A stretch of DNA of 64,000 nucleotides, taken from NCBI RefSeq assembly GCF_003977605.1, contig NZ_RYYU01000001.1, positions 984,574 to 1,048,573 of the forward strand, read 5' to 3'. Positions 42,626 through 51,734 of this stretch are shown here, piece by piece (positions within the stretch are counted from its first letter, which is position 1; the number at the start of each line of letters is the position of its first letter). This stretch comes from Prevotella koreensis. Its GTDB lineage: Bacteria; Bacteroidota; Bacteroidia; Bacteroidales; Bacteroidaceae. The translations under genes were made by a program, and so were the position numbers. The notes under the pieces are model-generated. The model did not search any database. It was not told the DNA's origin and saw only the letters and a program-made list of their open reading frames with translations.

Positions 42626-42644
42626 AACAGAGGAGGAACAAGAA

Positions 42645-42908
42645 ATGGCACATAAAAAAGGTGTAGGTAGTTCTAAGAACGGACGCGAGAGTGCATCACA
42701 ACGACTCGGCGTAAAAATCTGGGGCGGACAGAAGGTTATAGCAGGCAACATAATTGTACGCCAGCGTGGTACACATCACAACCCGGGTGAAAACGTGGGC
42801 ATCGGTAAAGATGACACACTGTTTGCACTGGTTGACGGTGTAGTGAACTTCAAGAAAGGTCGCAGAAACAAGAGTACCGTCTCAGTAATACCACAAACTG
42901 AAGCATAA
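42645..42908 (+). CDS. rpmA: 50S ribosomal protein L27
   Basis: The product has 87 residues. It begins [24 protein letters not shown] and contains [19 protein letters not shown], the bL27 signature. No N-terminal cleavable extension is present. It closes the rplU-rpmA operon and is followed by a terminator. Confidence 0.97.
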   Translation: MAHKKGVGSSKNGRESASQRLGVKIWGGQKVIAGNIIVRQRGTHHNPGENVGIGKDDTLFALVDGVVNFKKGRRNKSTVSVIPQTEA

Positions 42909-42942
42909 CAAACAAAACAAACTTATTCCAAACAAACAACAG

Positions 42943-42975
42943 AATCCCGCATTTCAAACGAAATGTGGGATTTCT
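42943..42975 (+). terminator. Terminator after rpmA
   Basis: AATCCCGCATTTC pairs with GAAATGTGGGATT (42960-42972) with one G-T pair, followed by TCTGCTTT. Confidence 0.75.
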
Positions 42976-43081
42976 GCTTTGTTATATGTATGCGCCAAAC
43001 AATCAGTGTCAAGTTTTGGAGGTTACAAATATTTTTCTTACTTTTGCATCGTTATACAGAAATCGTATTAAAAAACATATT

Positions 43082-44398
43082 ATGCTTACTCTAAAACTCA
43101 TAAGCGAGGAAACGGAACGCGTTATTCGCGGATTGAAAAAAAAGAATTTTAATAATGCAGAAGAAGCCATAAGTGAAATTCTCGATATGGACAAGCGTCG
43201 TCGTGAGGCACAGCAGAAACTGGATGCCAACCTCTCGGAGGCAAAGAAAATGGCTGCACAGATTGGCGCTCTGATGAAAGAAGGAAAAAGAGAAGAGGCC
43301 GATGCCGTGAAAGAAAATGTCTCAAATATGAAAGAGGCGAACAAAGCACTTGAGGCAGAGATGGACAATGCGCAGAAATGTCTTAACGAGATGCTGTGCC
43401 AGATACCAAATATACCATACGATGAGGTGCCCGAAGGTTCTTCGGCCGATGACAACCGCGTAGTGAAAAGCAATCTGCGAGAATGTCGAGAGGGAGACAC
43501 CGTGGCAAATTGGAATGCCAACCCGGAAATTAAAGGTGCTCGCTTGCCACATTGGGAACTGGCAAAGAAATATAACCTCATTGATTTTGACCTCGGAGTT
43601 AAGATTACCGGTGCCGGATTCCCGGTTTATATCGGTAAGGGAGCACGACTGCAAAGAGCATTGATAAACTTCTTTCTTGACGAAGCACGCAAGTCGGGAT
43701 ATACAGAAATCATACCTCCCACGGTAGTGAATGCCGCTTCCGGTTATGGCACAGGACAACTGCCTGACAAGGAAGGACAGATGTATCATGCAGAGACTGA
43801 CGATTTCTACCTTATACCAACGGCAGAGGTTCCGGTAACGAATATATATCGTGACGTAATAATAGACGAGAAAGACCTTCCGATAAAGAATTGTGCATAT
43901 ACGGAGTGTTTCCGTCGTGAAGCCGGTTCATACGGTAAAGACGTTCGCGGTCTGAACCGTCTGCATGAATTTGCAAAGATAGAAATCGTGCGTATCGACA
44001 AACCCGACCATTCTAAAGAGAGCCACAAAGAGATGTTGGAGCACGTGGAAGGATTGTTGAAAAAACTCGAATTGCCATATCGTATATTGTTGCTTTGCGG
44101 CGGCGACCAATCGTTCACGTCTTCTATATGCTACGATTTCGAGGTATATTCAGAGGCACAGGAAAGATGGCTTGAGGTTTCGTCTGTGAGCAACTTTGAC
44201 AATTATCAGGCTAACCGACTGAAATGCCGTTATCGTAATCAAGAAACGAAGAAGACGGAATTGTGCCACACACTTAATGGTTCGGCTCTTGCACTTCCAC
44301 GCATTGTGGCCGCACTACTTGAGAACAATCAGACAGAAGAAGGCATTCGCATACCTAAAGCAATTGTACCATATACAGGTTTTGAAATTATCGACTAA
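43082..44398 (+). CDS. serS: Seryl-tRNA synthetase
   Basis: The product has 438 residues. The N-terminal antiparallel coiled coil (residues 30-110, AQQKLDANLSEAKKMAAQIGALM...) binds the tRNA. The class II core has motif 2 AYTECFRREAGSYGKDVRGLNRLHEFAKIE and motif 3 NGSALALPRIVAALLENNQ. TAEVPVTN is the serine-binding TXE loop. A longer frame starts at 42965, but a TACTTTTG box near 43038 lies inside it. The ATG at 43082 gives the normal family length. It charges tRNA-Ser in the cytoplasm. Confidence 0.95.
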   Translation: MLTLKLISEETERVIRGLKKKNFNNAEEAISEILDMDKRRREAQQKLDANLSEAKKMAAQIGALMKEGKREEADAVKENVSNMKEANKALEAEMDNAQKCLNEMLCQIPNIPYDEVPEGSSADDNRVVKSNLRECREGDTVANWNANPEIKGARLPHWELAKKYNLIDFDLGVKITGAGFPVYIGKGARLQRALINFFLDEARKSGYTEIIPPTVVNAASGYGTGQLPDKEGQMYHAETDDFYLIPTAEVPVTNIYRDVIIDEKDLPIKNCAYTECFRREAGSYGKDVRGLNRLHEFAKIEIVRIDKPDHSKESHKEMLEHVEGLLKKLELPYRILLLCGGDQSFTSSICYDFEVYSEAQERWLEVSSVSNFDNYQANRLKCRYRNQETKKTELCHTLNGSALALPRIVAALLENNQTEEGIRIPKAIVPYTGFEIID

Positions 44399-44461
44399 TG
44401 CAAGCCTTTTAATACAATAATCTTAAAACCCTAATAACGTAATTAAAAACATAATGAATTT

Positions 44462-46819
44462 ATGAACAAGATTATTAACAAGAAACAATTCTCGGAAAAA
44501 GTATTTCTGTTCGAGATAGAAGCACCGCTCATTGCAAAAAGCCGGAAAGCCGGAAACTTTGTAATCGTTAGAGTTGGTAAGAGAGGCGAACGCATGCCGC
44601 TTACAATCGCCGATGCAGATATAGAGCGAGGAACTATTACACTTGTTGTGCAGAAAGTAGGACTTTCGAGCATTAAACTCTGTAACCTTAACGTCGGAGA
44701 CTATGTTACTGATGTAGTAGGACCTCTTGGAAATCCCACCCATATAGAGAATTTCGGAACCGTTATTTGTGCCGGCGGTGGCGTAGGCGTTGCACCAATG
44801 CTACCTATCATAAAGGCACTGAAAGCAGCAGGAAACAGAGTATTGTCTGTGATTGCAGGACGTAGCAAAGATCTTGTTATACTTGAAGACGAAGTACGAG
44901 CATGCTCTGACGAACTTATCATCATGACCGATGACGGTTCATATGGAGAAAAGGGTGTAGTGACAGTGGGTATAGAGAAATTCATTAAACAGGAACCGAA
45001 AATAGACAAGGCTTTTGCAATAGGTCCTCCTATCATGATGAAGTTCTCATGTTTGCTCACTCATAAATACAACATACCGACAGATGTGTCACTGAACACC
45101 ATAATGGTGGATGGTACAGGTATGTGTGGAGCATGCCGATTGACAATAGGCGGAAAGACAAAGTTTGTGTGTATCGACGGACCGGAGTTTGACGGAGCAC
45201 TCGTTGACTGGGATGAAATGTTCAAACGTATGGGTACTTTCAAGCGTGAGGAACAAGAAGAACTTGCCCATTTCGAGAGTCATTTGGATGATGAAGCCAA
45301 TTCTGATGCGAAAGATTCCGCAACCAGCGACAGAATATTGATTGACACAAAGCCCACAGACGACCCTATCGAGGTGCTCACTGACAATAAAGCGGAATGG
45401 CGCATGACTTTGAGGAAGAGCATGAAGCCGAAAGAGCGTATGAGTATAGAGCGTGTCATCATGCCTGAACTTGACCCTGTTTATCGTGCCACGACACGAA
45501 CGGAGGAGGTGAACATCGGATTGACAAACGAAATGGCACTTACTGAGGCCAAGCGATGCCTCGATTGCCCGAAGCCTTCGTGTGTTGAGGGATGTCCTGT
45601 TAATATTGATATTCCTTCGTTTATAAAGAATATCGAGCGTGGACAATTCCTCGCTGCTGCAAAGGTATTGAAGAACACATCGGCACTCCCTGCCGTTTGC
45701 GGTCGCGTTTGCCCACAGGAAAAACAGTGTGAAAGCAAATGTGTGCACCTGAAGAGTGGTGGTCAGCCGGTCGCAATAGGTTACTTGGAGCGTTTCGCTG
45801 CCGACTATGAACGTGAAAGCGGAAATATCTCTCTGCCAGAAATTGCACCTAACAATGGAATAAAGGTTGCTGTCGTTGGTTCAGGTCCTGCGGGATTGAG
45901 TTTTGCCGGCGATATGGCTAAGAAAGGTTTCGATGTCTATGTATTCGAGGCACTGCACGAAATTGGTGGTGTGTTGAAGTATGGTATTCCGGAATTCAGA
46001 CTTCCAAACCGTATCGTAGATGTTGAAATAGAGAATCTTGCTAAGATGGGTGTGCATTTCCTTACTGATGTCATTGTAGGAAAAACCATCTCGGTGGAAG
46101 AACTTGAAGAGCAAAATTTCAAGGGAATATTTATTGCTTCGGGAGCCGGTCTTCCTAATTTCATGAACATACCGGGCGAGAATGCAATAAATATCATGTC
46201 GTCAAACGAATATCTTACACGAGTAAATCTTATGGATGCCGCCAATCCTATTGCCGACACACCGATAAATCCGGCAACGAATGTGCTTGTGGTGGGTGGC
46301 GGAAATACGGCGATGGACTCATGCCGCACTGCAAAACGTCTCGGAGCAAACGTTACACTTGTATATAGACGCTCTGAAGCAGAGATGCCTGCACGTCTTG
46401 AAGAGGTGAAGCATGCTAAGGAAGAGGGAATCAATTTCCTCACATTGCATAACCCGATAGAATATATTGCCGATGAAAACGGAGCCGTCAAACAAGCCGT
46501 TATGCAGGTAATGGAACTTGGAGAGCCTGACGCGAGCGGTCGCAGATCGCCGGTTCCCGTTGAAGGCAAGACTATTACGCTTGATGTTGACCAAGTAGTG
46601 GTTGCTGTTGGCGTATCTCCCAATCCGCTTGTTCCGAACTCTATAAAAGGGCTTGAACTCGGAAGAAAGAACACCATTGTTGTAAATGAACAGATGGAGA
46701 GTTCACGCTCGAATATCTTTGCCGGTGGTGACATAGTTCGTGGTGGTGCCACTGTTATCCTTGCTATGGGTGACGGACGACGCGCCGCGGCCGCAATGGC
46801 AGAGAAATTATTGTCTTAA
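44462..46819 (+). CDS. Fused NfnA-like flavin/NAD-binding subunit and NfnB/GltA-like oxidoreductase
   Basis: The product has 785 residues in two parts. Residues 1-285 form a PyrK/SudB-like module: FAD-binding FVIVRVGKRGERMPLTIAD, NAD-binding ICAGGGVGVAPMLPIIKAL, and an iron-sulfur motif MCGACRLTIGGKTKFVC. Residues 320-785 are a glutamate synthase small-subunit-like module. It has cysteine clusters CLDCPKPSCVEGCPVNIDIPSF and CGRVCPQEKQCESKCV, then KVAVVGSGPAGLSFA and LVVGGGNTAMD for FAD and NADPH. Databases often call this fusion dihydroorotate dehydrogenase B/glutamate synthase. The layout matches NADH-dependent ferredoxin:NADP oxidoreductase, with both subunits in one chain. Electron bifurcation is inferred and not shown. 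Confidence 0.85.
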   Translation: MNKIINKKQFSEKVFLFEIEAPLIAKSRKAGNFVIVRVGKRGERMPLTIADADIERGTITLVVQKVGLSSIKLCNLNVGDYVTDVVGPLGNPTHIENFGTVICAGGGVGVAPMLPIIKALKAAGNRVLSVIAGRSKDLVILEDEVRACSDELIIMTDDGSYGEKGVVTVGIEKFIKQEPKIDKAFAIGPPIMMKFSCLLTHKYNIPTDVSLNTIMVDGTGMCGACRLTIGGKTKFVCIDGPEFDGALVDWDEMFKRMGTFKREEQEELAHFESHLDDEANSDAKDSATSDRILIDTKPTDDPIEVLTDNKAEWRMTLRKSMKPKERMSIERVIMPELDPVYRATTRTEEVNIGLTNEMALTEAKRCLDCPKPSCVEGCPVNIDIPSFIKNIERGQFLAAAKVLKNTSALPAVCGRVCPQEKQCESKCVHLKSGGQPVAIGYLERFAADYERESGNISLPEIAPNNGIKVAVVGSGPAGLSFAGDMAKKGFDVYVFEALHEIGGVLKYGIPEFRLPNRIVDVEIENLAKMGVHFLTDVIVGKTISVEELEEQNFKGIFIASGAGLPNFMNIPGENAINIMSSNEYLTRVNLMDAANPIADTPINPATNVLVVGGGNTAMDSCRTAKRLGANVTLVYRRSEAEMPARLEEVKHAKEEGINFLTLHNPIEYIADENGAVKQAVMQVMELGEPDASGRRSPVPVEGKTITLDVDQVVVAVGVSPNPLVPNSIKGLELGRKNTIVVNEQMESSRSNIFAGGDIVRGGATVILAMGDGRRAAAAMAEKLLS

Positions 46820-46837
46820 AACATACGTAATGTGCTT

Positions 46838-47953
46838 ATGAGAATATTGATTGTTGTGTTATCATTGCTACTTTCCGTACCGACAATGGCACAGAAAGGT
46901 AAGAAACGTTCGCAAAATCGAAAGGCAGCAGTAGATAAAGAAAAACCTACTGCCGAACAATTGATGTTTGAGAATATGCTCACTTCTACTCGTCAGTTGA
47001 TGATTATAGACAGTATAATTGTCAATAAGAATGACTTTCTGAGCAGAATACCATTGCCTTCAGAGTGTGGAGCACTCTCCGGCAACGAACATGGGGCATC
47101 GTTTCAAAATGATTTCATCAACAAGAAATATTTCTCAAAGCGTGATACTGCCGGAGTTTCCAAAATTTACACAGCAGATTGTTTGGCAGGACAATGGACA
47201 AAGCCGCAAGAACTTTCAACTTTAGGGAATGCCGACTACCCTTTCCTAATGGCTGATGGGACTACATTATATTTTGCAGCGAAAGGAGAGATGTCGCTCG
47301 GAGGGTATGACATTTTTGTCACACGATATGATGCTGATAACGGCTCTCTCTTAGAACCGCAGAATATCGGATTGCCTTTTAATTCTTTTGCCAACGACTA
47401 TCTGTATGCAGAAGACGAAATTGATTCGCTTGCATGGCTCGTGACAGATCGTAATCAGAGTGAAGGAAAAGTGTGCATATATACGCTTGTGCCTAATACT
47501 CATAACACTTATGATGCCTCAAAGTATTCCAAGGATGCTCTTATCGGATTGGCTTCCATTTCGAGTATCAAGGATACGTGGGAGAATAAGTCGGAAAGAG
47601 ATGCTGCGATAAAACGTCTTAAGGCGTTGAATAAGGGAATAGAAAAAAATAATAAAGAAGATGTTGTTTATTTTGTCGTAAACGACAGAGTGACATATAC
47701 TTCCATTTCCCAATTCAAGTCTTCCACTAATATGCGTGAGTTCAGGAAACTTCAGTCTCTTACGAAAGAAATTGAGAACAACTATAAGACGTTGGAAGAC
47801 TTGAGAGACAAATTTTCTTCTGCCGGAATGTCTGTCCAAAGACGAATGTCGGAAGATATTATTGCACTCGAACGAAGAGTTAGAGAACAAGAAAAAGAAA
47901 GACGCAGTATCGAAAAATCAATAAGAAACACAGAGAATTTATTAACTAAATAA
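46838..47953 (+). CDS. Secreted PD40-propeller protein with coiled-coil tail
   Basis: The product has 371 residues with a signal peptide (RILIVVLSLLLSVPTMAQ). The central part contains WD40-like PD40 blades: GNADYPFLMADGTTLYFAAKGEMSLGGYDIFVTRYDA and LAWLVTDRNQSEGKVCIYTLVP. These resemble the propeller of OmpA-like lipoproteins and TolB. The last 100 residues are charged helices predicted as coiled coil (EFRKLQSLTKEIENNYKTLEDLR ... RRVREQEKERRSIEKSI). It probably lies in the periplasm and binds an envelope partner; function is unknown. ATG at 46838 is preferred over GTG at 46832. Confidence 0.7.
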   Translation: MRILIVVLSLLLSVPTMAQKGKKRSQNRKAAVDKEKPTAEQLMFENMLTSTRQLMIIDSIIVNKNDFLSRIPLPSECGALSGNEHGASFQNDFINKKYFSKRDTAGVSKIYTADCLAGQWTKPQELSTLGNADYPFLMADGTTLYFAAKGEMSLGGYDIFVTRYDADNGSLLEPQNIGLPFNSFANDYLYAEDEIDSLAWLVTDRNQSEGKVCIYTLVPNTHNTYDASKYSKDALIGLASISSIKDTWENKSERDAAIKRLKALNKGIEKNNKEDVVYFVVNDRVTYTSISQFKSSTNMREFRKLQSLTKEIENNYKTLEDLRDKFSSAGMSVQRRMSEDIIALERRVREQEKERRSIEKSIRNTENLLTK

Positions 47954-47963
47954 TTAAAAGGTT

Positions 47964-48839
47964 ATGGCAAAAAAATATTTCCCGGAATCGGAACTTATAA
48001 TCAATCCGGATGGTAGTGCATTCCACCTTCATCTTAAACCGGAACAACTGGCAGACAAGGTGATTCTTGTTGGCGACCCAGGACGTGTGGCAACTGTTGC
48101 CGAACATTTTGAAACCAAAGAATGTGAGGTGGAGAACAGAGAATTCAAATCTGTAACCGGAATTTATAAAGGCAAACGCATCACGGTACAGAGCACCGGT
48201 ATTGGATGCGACAATATTGACATTGTGGTGAACGAATTGGATGCACTTGCGAATATTGATTTCAATACTCGCGAGGAAAAAACAGAGCATCGACAACTTA
48301 CTATCGTTAGAATCGGTACCTGTGGAGGTTTGCAACAGAACACACCTGTTGGTACTTTTATCGCCTCTGTAAAGAGTATCGGTTTTGATGGGTTGTTGAA
48401 TTTCTATGCAGGACGCAATGAGGTGTGTGACCTGGAATTTGAGAAGGTTTTCACCGAGTATATGAACTGGCGTCCTCAACTTGGTGCTCCGTATGTTGTT
48501 GATGCCGATCCCGAACTTATCGAACGGTTGGCACAAAATGACATGGTGCGTGGTGTGACTATCGCATGTGGCGGATTTTATGGACCTCAGGGCCGTGAAC
48601 TGCGTATCCCGCTTGCTGATCCAAAACAGAATGAGAAGGTTGAAGCATTTGAGCATGACGGTCTTCACATAACAAACTTCGAGATGGAGAGTTCTGCCGT
48701 TGCCGGTCTTTCATTACTGCTCGGACATAAGGCTATGACTTGTTGCATGGTTATTGCAAATCGCTTGGTAAAAGAAGCAAATACAACATATAAGAATAGT
48801 ATAGACGATCTTATTAAAGTTGTACTTGACCGTATCTAA
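47964..48839 (+). CDS. Nucleoside phosphorylase (uridine phosphorylase-like)
   Basis: The product has 291 residues of the PNP/UDP phosphorylase superfamily. DKVILVGDPGRVATVAEHF is the phosphate-binding start. TVQSTGIGCDNIDIVVNELDAL and LTIVRIGTCGGLQQNTPVGTFI are the nucleoside pocket, and ITNFEMESSAVAGLSLLLGHKAMTCCMVIANR carries the ribose-binding MES motif. It splits a nucleoside with phosphate into base and ribose 1-phosphate. The exact nucleoside is unknown. It lies between the propeller protein and threonine aldolase genes with short gaps. Confidence 0.85.
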   Translation: MAKKYFPESELIINPDGSAFHLHLKPEQLADKVILVGDPGRVATVAEHFETKECEVENREFKSVTGIYKGKRITVQSTGIGCDNIDIVVNELDALANIDFNTREEKTEHRQLTIVRIGTCGGLQQNTPVGTFIASVKSIGFDGLLNFYAGRNEVCDLEFEKVFTEYMNWRPQLGAPYVVDADPELIERLAQNDMVRGVTIACGGFYGPQGRELRIPLADPKQNEKVEAFEHDGLHITNFEMESSAVAGLSLLLGHKAMTCCMVIANRLVKEANTTYKNSIDDLIKVVLDRI

Positions 48840-48863
48840 AATAACGACAACAAGGATCATAAT

Positions 48864-49895
48864 ATGATTTCATTCGAAAGTGATTATAATAATGGAGCAC
48901 ATCCCCATGTGCTCCAATATCTTTTAGACACTAACGATAGTCAAAGCGCATCGTATGGCTATGACGAATGGAGTGAGAGTGCGCGCATCAAAATTCGTGA
49001 GGCGTGCCGGTTGGAAAATGCAGGTATATATTTTCTTGTTGGCGGCACTCAGACGAATGCAACTGTTATTGATTCCCTGTTATCACAATACGAAGGTGTA
49101 GTATCGGTAGATACAGGACATATCAATGTGCATGAATCGGGAGCGATAGAGGCGAGCGGGCATAAGGTAATCACCCTACCCTCCCATGAAGGAAAGATGC
49201 ACGCTGAGGATTTGTTGACACTCTTGAAAAAATTCCATGCCGACCCGACGTGTGATCACATGGTTTGGCCGGGAATGGTTTATATCACTTTCCCGACAGA
49301 ACTCGGTACTATATATAAGTCTTTTGAGATTGAAGAGATACAAAATATATGTAAACAGTACAATATTCCATTGTTTGTTGACGGTGCTCGTTTGGGATAT
49401 GGATTGATGTCTGATGAATGTGACTTCGACCTTCCTTGGCTTGCACGCCATTGCGATGTTTTCTATATTGGAGGTACGAAAATAGGTGCATTGTGTGGGG
49501 AAGCAGTGGTGTTTGCCAATAACAATGTTCCGAAACATTTCTTTTCGATTATGAAACAACATGGAGCCTTGCTTGCAAAGAGTCGGCTTGTGGGTGTGCA
49601 GTTTGATGCTCTTTTCACGGATAATCTGTATTTCAATATTTCGCGCCATGCAATAGATATGGCGATGCGTATGAGAAAAATATTCTCAAATGCAGGTTTC
49701 TCACTCAAGGACTCTCCCACTAACCAACAATTTATTGTTCTTTCTAATATACAGATGGAACGTCTTGCACAATATGTCGCATTTGAGACGTGGGAACCAA
49801 TAGACGATAATAACACATTGTGTCGCTTTGTAACAAATTGGGCAACTAAAGAGAGCGATCTTGAAACACTTAAAAATGCCATTTCTTCCATATAA
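48864..49895 (+). CDS. Low-specificity L-threonine aldolase
   Basis: The product has 343 residues, PLP fold type I. It opens ISFESDYNNGAHPHVLQYLLDTN. IYFLVGGTQTNATVIDSLL binds the cofactor phosphate, PLFVDGARLGYGL carries the Asp of the pyridine nitrogen, and YIGGTKIGALCGEAVVF holds the Schiff-base lysine. It cleaves threonine or allo-threonine to glycine and acetaldehyde. It is packed between the phosphorylase and mnmE (six-base gap), so it is likely co-transcribed with mnmE. Confidence 0.88.
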   Translation: MISFESDYNNGAHPHVLQYLLDTNDSQSASYGYDEWSESARIKIREACRLENAGIYFLVGGTQTNATVIDSLLSQYEGVVSVDTGHINVHESGAIEASGHKVITLPSHEGKMHAEDLLTLLKKFHADPTCDHMVWPGMVYITFPTELGTIYKSFEIEEIQNICKQYNIPLFVDGARLGYGLMSDECDFDLPWLARHCDVFYIGGTKIGALCGEAVVFANNNVPKHFFSIMKQHGALLAKSRLVGVQFDALFTDNLYFNISRHAIDMAMRMRKIFSNAGFSLKDSPTNQQFIVLSNIQMERLAQYVAFETWEPIDDNNTLCRFVTNWATKESDLETLKNAISSI

Positions 49896-49901
49896 ATTGA
49901 T

Positions 49902-51275
49902 ATGATAAAGACCGATAACGATACTATATGCGCACTTGCAACAGGTCAAGGCGGTGCATTGAACATTGTTCGCATCAGTGGCGAAAATGCAATTTCTATT
50001 GCAAGTACTATTTGCAAAGGAATTTCAGTTAACACTCCGGCAAACACAGTTCATCACACCAACATTTATGATGATAAAGGAAATATTATCGATGATGTGA
50101 TGGTTAGTGTTTTTCATGGGCCACATAGTTATACGGGGGAAGATTCTGTGGAAATATCGTGTCATGGCTCGAGATATATCACAACAAAGATTATAGAATC
50201 GCTTATTCTTAGCGGATGTAGGCAAGCGATGCCGGGTGAATATACACAGAGAGCGTTTCTTAACGGTAAACTGTCATTGGAACAAGCGGAAGCGGTGGCC
50301 GACCTTATCGCCTCTACAAATGCTGCGACACACAAAATGGCATTATCACAACTGCGTGGTAATGTGTCATCAGAACTCGTAATGCTCCGTGAACAGTTAT
50401 TGAAAATCACCTCACTGCTTGAGTTGGAACTTGATTTCTCCGACCACGAAGATATTGAATTTGCCGATCGATCCGAACTCCTTGCACTGGCAAATATCAT
50501 TGATAAAAGGATTTTAACACTCGCCCACTCTTTTGAAACAGGTAATGCTTTGAAACGAGGAATTCCGGTAGCCATCATAGGAAAGACAAATGTGGGAAAA
50601 TCCACTCTGCTCAACAGACTTCTGAAAGACGAACGTGCCATAGTATCAGATATACATGGCACGACACGTGACACCATAGAAGATATAATGGACATCAATG
50701 GTGTGCAGTTCAGATTTATTGATACGGCAGGAATACGCCAAACATCAGACGAAGTGGAACAGATAGGTATTGATCGCACTTATCAGACTATTGATAAAGC
50801 GCGCATCATACTATGGGTTATAGATTCGCTTCCAAGCCAAGAAGAATTGTGTGACATTTTGAAGCGAACGCAAGACAAGACATTATTAATATTGCAGAAC
50901 AAAATTGACAAATGTCCTAACAACATATTAAAAATCGAGGACTTTCAAAAAGACTTCACTACGATTCAAGTTTCTGCCAAGAATGGCACCGGCATATCCT
51001 CACTTGAAGAATCGATATTCCGCTCTGCAAACATTCAAGAGTTCACAGAAAATGACATTATTATTACCTCTGTACGTCACTATGATGCCTTATTGCGTGC
51101 CCACGATAATCTGACCCGTGTAATCGAGTCACTTGAAAATGGCATTAGTGGCGACCTTATCAGCGAAGACCTACGTCTCGTTATCTCTCAACTCTCCGAA
51201 ATAACCGGCAATGGTATAATAACCCCCGATGAAGTCTTAGGAAATATTTTCAAGAACTTTTGCATCGGTAAATAA
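49902..51275 (+). CDS. mnmE: tRNA modification GTPase MnmE
   Basis: The product has 457 residues. The N-terminal tetrahydrofolate-binding domain begins DTICALATGQGGALNIVRISGENA and includes YTGEDSVEISCHGSRYI and MPGEYTQRAFLNGKLSLEQAEAVADLI. The inserted G domain has VAIIGKTNVGKSTLLNRLL, the switch GTTRDT, DTAGIR and NKID. The chain ends in CIGK, the catalytic C-terminal motif. With MnmG it modifies the wobble uridine of certain tRNAs. It is the last core gene before the accessory region. Confidence 0.95.
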   Translation: MIKTDNDTICALATGQGGALNIVRISGENAISIASTICKGISVNTPANTVHHTNIYDDKGNIIDDVMVSVFHGPHSYTGEDSVEISCHGSRYITTKIIESLILSGCRQAMPGEYTQRAFLNGKLSLEQAEAVADLIASTNAATHKMALSQLRGNVSSELVMLREQLLKITSLLELELDFSDHEDIEFADRSELLALANIIDKRILTLAHSFETGNALKRGIPVAIIGKTNVGKSTLLNRLLKDERAIVSDIHGTTRDTIEDIMDINGVQFRFIDTAGIRQTSDEVEQIGIDRTYQTIDKARIILWVIDSLPSQEELCDILKRTQDKTLLILQNKIDKCPNNILKIEDFQKDFTTIQVSAKNGTGISSLEESIFRSANIQEFTENDIIITSVRHYDALLRAHDNLTRVIESLENGISGDLISEDLRLVISQLSEITGNGIITPDEVLGNIFKNFCIGK

Positions 51276-51344
51276 ACCTATAAATTCACACATTTGACCA
51301 TCACAGTAACAATAGCCTATAGTGGTAGCATCAAAGGATAGTAA

Positions 51345-51540
51345 AAAAACAAGTTTTTTTTATCAAATCCGGCATTAAAATTATTGTTAAATTCGTCGAG
51401 AATACAGAAAAAACCTGTAATTTTGTCCTCGATAATCATAGCGGATTTTATTTGTATTTTATTTATTTAAAAAAAGGTACAACATTTTCCGTAAATTACC
51501 AAATTTTATGATGAGTTTTTATACCGAACTCGCGTAAATA
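51345..51540 (-). mobile_element. IS982-family remnant (transposase 5' end and terminal repeat)
   Basis: The minus-strand frame from 51439 reads MIIEDKITGFFCILDEF, clearly related to the start of copy 1 (MITKDKVIEIFCIIDEF). It runs on to about 51350 before ending. The right end ACCGAACTCGCGTAAA at 51523-51538 matches the terminal repeat of copy 1. The remaining 80 percent of the element is missing. A short decayed frame (51580-51719, DYYTCGWYTVVGVNG then stop) follows it. Confidence 0.7.
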
Positions 51541-51734
51541 ATTTAAAACATAGATATGGAATGGCACCACCAATTAACATAGAAGACTACTATACATGCG
51601 GATGGTATACCGTAGTAGGTGTGAATGGAATGGATAAATGAGTTCTTCGTCCTATTGTTGGTATTGACATCAACGAGATTGAGTTGATAGAGAATGCTAT
51701 GATAGTAAATGAATAATAATTGATTAACGAATTT

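Noticed and set aside
42965..43081. 39-residue N-terminal extension of seryl-tRNA synthetase
   Set aside because: It covers a terminator end and a promoter box, and the family starts at the ATG at 43082.
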